Assembly (NCBI GenBank): GCA_027579435.1
Contig: JANBPK010001056.1
Span: 28,402-92,401 of the forward strand
Reading direction: 5' to 3'
Length of the DNA: 64,000 nt
From: Candolleomyces eurysporus
Taxonomy: Eukaryota > Basidiomycota > Agaricomycetes > Agaricales > Psathyrellaceae
How positions within the stretch are numbered: position 1 is the first letter of the stretch; every line of letters begins with the position of its first letter. The translations under genes were made by a program, and so were the position numbers. Below, one piece after another: positions 62,301-64,000 of the stretch. The notes beneath the pieces were generated by a model. That model saw only the letters and a list, made by a program, of their open reading frames with translations, searched no databases and was not told the DNA's origin.

Positions 62301-63512
62301 GGACCCCTCTGGAATTTTGGGGCACGGGTTATGTCAGCTACCACATTCGCGGCTTGGAATGGAAGCACAGGGGGCGGTGCCGCCTTGGGTTGGCCTTTTC
62401 TGGTTGCAAGCGCCAAGCGTGGGAGAAAGGTTGGTTCAGGAAAAGAGGCGCGCGGCGGGCGGGTTCGGTTCGGCTTTGATGATGGGATGAATGAATAAAA
62501 TTTCTGGTCTTTTTTTTCCATGGATTTACTTGCCATTAGAGAGGGGATTAGAATTCCGTAAGATATCATGATATTGCATCTCTCCGTGGAGATTCCGGCA
62601 GGCCGAAGTGTTGCTAGTAGCAGGCCGTGAGTGTTCACCCAAACCCAAGGTTACGACTTGCCTTTGAAGGAAAGGGAGCGTGGTTACGGGCAACCAGCGC
62701 GGCGCTCTTCCGCACATGCATCGGAGCGGACTCATCAATTTTTTCTTCGGTCCCACACATCAAATTAGTAGGCAATACGTTGCTCGATGATCAAGAGTCC
62801 CGTTTCATATTTTTCTCTCTGTTACCACCACCACCCCGACTCTCTTTTCACCGTCTGCGAACGCTCCGCCGTCGTCCATCGCGTCGCCGCCCCGTCAAAC
62901 GCGACATTAATCCGCTCGCTCAGCAAGCGCCGACAGGATACGCCACCGCAAGCTTAGAATCGCGGACCGACCACAGCAGCAGCAAGATACGCGGACGCCG
63001 CTCAGACGACAAGTCCTATCGCATCGTATTTATCGTTTAGAAGCTCGAGGGCTTTTCGGCCTTGCAGCAGCGACAAGCAGTGTACCTGGTGTACGAAAGA
63101 CACCCATATACCCAATACCTATACCTACCGGGATCCCGACCGGTGCCTCGAACCGCAGCCAGCCCCCCCTTGCTTTAGGCAGCCGACCATCCACCCTTCC
63201 GTCGTCACTGGAACTTGTCAGAGGGCCTCGTGTCTCCGGCGTGGTGATTGCCCGCGATTCTGTATCAGCCTAGTTCCGGACGTGGCGCAGGAGGGAATTT
63301 TATTCTCGGAGAGAGAGAGACCAGGAAGTCTGGGAGACGCATAGAATCTTTTGCCGTTGGGTGAGTGCAGCGCTCAGACGGATGGGATTGGGTCATTGCT
63401 GACGACGATGGAGCAGGGATCGTTGCAAGGAACCAGGATTTTCGAGAAAGCGAATCGGATCGGACGAATTTGGGACATCGACGAACCGAGCCAGACGAAC
63501 TGAACCGGCAAC
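53379..63512. other. Ten-kilobase gene-poor region
   Basis: All open frames here are short, without introns that extend them and without motifs I recognise. The longest, at 61937-62479 (180 aa) and 59083-59361 (92 aa), look like chance or decayed sequence. I see no tRNA, no long terminal or inverted repeat, no transposase or reverse-transcriptase motif, and no array. A 12-base tandem (GGACGTCACTTGGACGTCACTG) lies at about 54322-54343. Purine/pyrimidine balance and codon-like periodicity differ from the rest of the window, as expected for old intergenic or degraded repeat DNA. Part of the right end (63300-63512) is probably the 5' UTR of the next gene. Confidence 0.5.
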
Positions 63513-64000
63513 ATGGATCGGGTTGTTTGTTCCCCAGAGGAGGGCGCAGGATCTGGATCTGGATCTGGCGGGTGGATCTGCAAAGGCAGCACCCCAGACC
63601 TGACAGTTATTAACAAGGCCTTTGTCCATCCTCGTCCCAGCAATACCTTGCCCCAAGGTCAGTCTCTTCCTGTGAGCACAAGTCCTCTCCCGTCGCTGAC
63701 CCCGTCTCCAGCCTTCACAACACCTCACAAGAGGCATACTCTGTTGAGCCCACTGCCGAGCAGGCCAGGAACGCCCTCCCCGCTCCGCATCTCAACCCAT
63801 CCCACAACTCCAACACTTACACTCACACCAGCTACCGCTACCGCCCATCTACCCCCAGATTCCCTCTTGTTCGACACCACCATGCCTATCCACCAACCAA
63901 GACCACAACACGCATCACTGTCTCCCGTCATCTCCCCCTCTGACTCCCAGTTCCAGCACCGGCCCGTCACCCCCAGCAGACCTTCCAGTCGCTCTGAAAA
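63513..64000 (+). CDS. Ser/Pro/Thr-rich protein, 5' part only
   Basis: Opens MDRVVCSPEEGAGSGSGSGG and stays open for about 162 codons to the window edge with a strong Pro/Ser/Thr bias (LSPLPSRPGTPSPLRISTHP, TPTLTLTPATATAHLPP). The GSGSGS stretch comes from a GGATCT triplication. No domain is visible. Such N-termini occur in fungal regulatory or signalling proteins, but nothing here identifies the family. The start is chosen as the first in-frame ATG; an internal ATG at 63882 is an alternative. Confidence 0.6.
   Translation, partial: MDRVVCSPEEGAGSGSGSGGWICKGSTPDLTVINKAFVHPRPSNTLPQGQSLPVSTSPLPSLTPSPAFTTPHKRHTLLSPLPSRPGTPSPLRISTHPTTPTLTLTPATATAHLPPDSLLFDTTMPIHQPRPQHASLSPVISPSDSQFQHRPVTPSRPSSRSE
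63549..63566 (+). repeat. GGATCT hexamer, three tandem copies
   Basis: Three perfect GGATCT units encode Gly-Ser repeats at the start of the partial gene at 63513; a fourth GGATCT follows after a short gap. Expandable coding microsatellite. Confidence 0.8.

Noticed and set aside
61937..62479. 180-aa ORF in the gene-poor block
   Set aside because: No motif, no splice extension, no paralog in the window and unusual Arg/Gly content; compatible with chance.

Overview
The window looks like a nuclear contig of a mushroom-forming basidiomycete (Agaricomycetes). The evidence is many short introns (mostly 45-75 nt, GT-AG), fungal core genes (a PRP43-type DEAH helicase and a SEA4/Mios subunit of the TORC1 regulator), and families expanded in this group: F-box/LRR-like proteins, DUF2235 hydrolases, an EF-hand plus ZZ-finger protein and a ZZ-adjacent DJ-1/PfpI gene. 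Gene models were built by eye from splice signals, frame continuity and comparison between the paralogs in the window. Most close exactly in phase.

Layout. 0.4-7.6 kb: two paralogous Arf-like pseudo-GTPases that share an intron position flank a 13-exon DUF2235 (Tle1-like) hydrolase. The first pseudo-GTPase carries a C-terminal domain resembling an uncharacterised bacterial family. 8.2-10.9 kb: a large disordered Pro/Arg-rich protein with an RGG-like tail. 12.5-13.7 kb: a cysteine-cluster, coiled-coil protein with a probable GC-AG intron. 15.2-19.6 kb: a 12-exon EF-hand/ZZ-finger protein. 19.2-28.6 kb: a tandem segmental duplication. Each unit has a DJ-1/PfpI gene and an F-box gene, and relic 3' ends of the two outer genes (ZZ and PRP43) lie at the junction near 23.6 kb. 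28.2-31.4 kb: PRP43. 32.6-36.4 kb: a divergent F-box and Ariadne-type RBR ubiquitin ligase pair.

36.8-48.4 kb: a second tandem array of tRNA-Val(AAC) plus an F-box-like gene. It holds three intact genes, one decayed gene, two intact identical tRNAs, one tRNA relic and one truncated RBR relic. 48.4-52.2 kb: SEA4/Mios, whose immediate 5' flank derives from the array. 52.4-53.4 kb: a small F-box-like gene. 53.4-63.5 kb: a gene-poor stretch in which I could not support any gene. 63.5 kb to the end: the 5' part of a Ser/Pro/Thr-rich protein.

Sequence quality affects the annotation. There are 12 isolated N characters, nearly all touching a homopolymer. In every coding case I could test (five), deleting the N restores the frame and the match to a paralog or to flanking sequence. 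Several long homopolymers also carry one base too many. Apparent frameshifts at these places are more likely sequencing or assembly errors than biology. The clearest pseudogenes (F-box copy at 25.9-27.8 kb, array copy D, the junction relics) have damage beyond this pattern.
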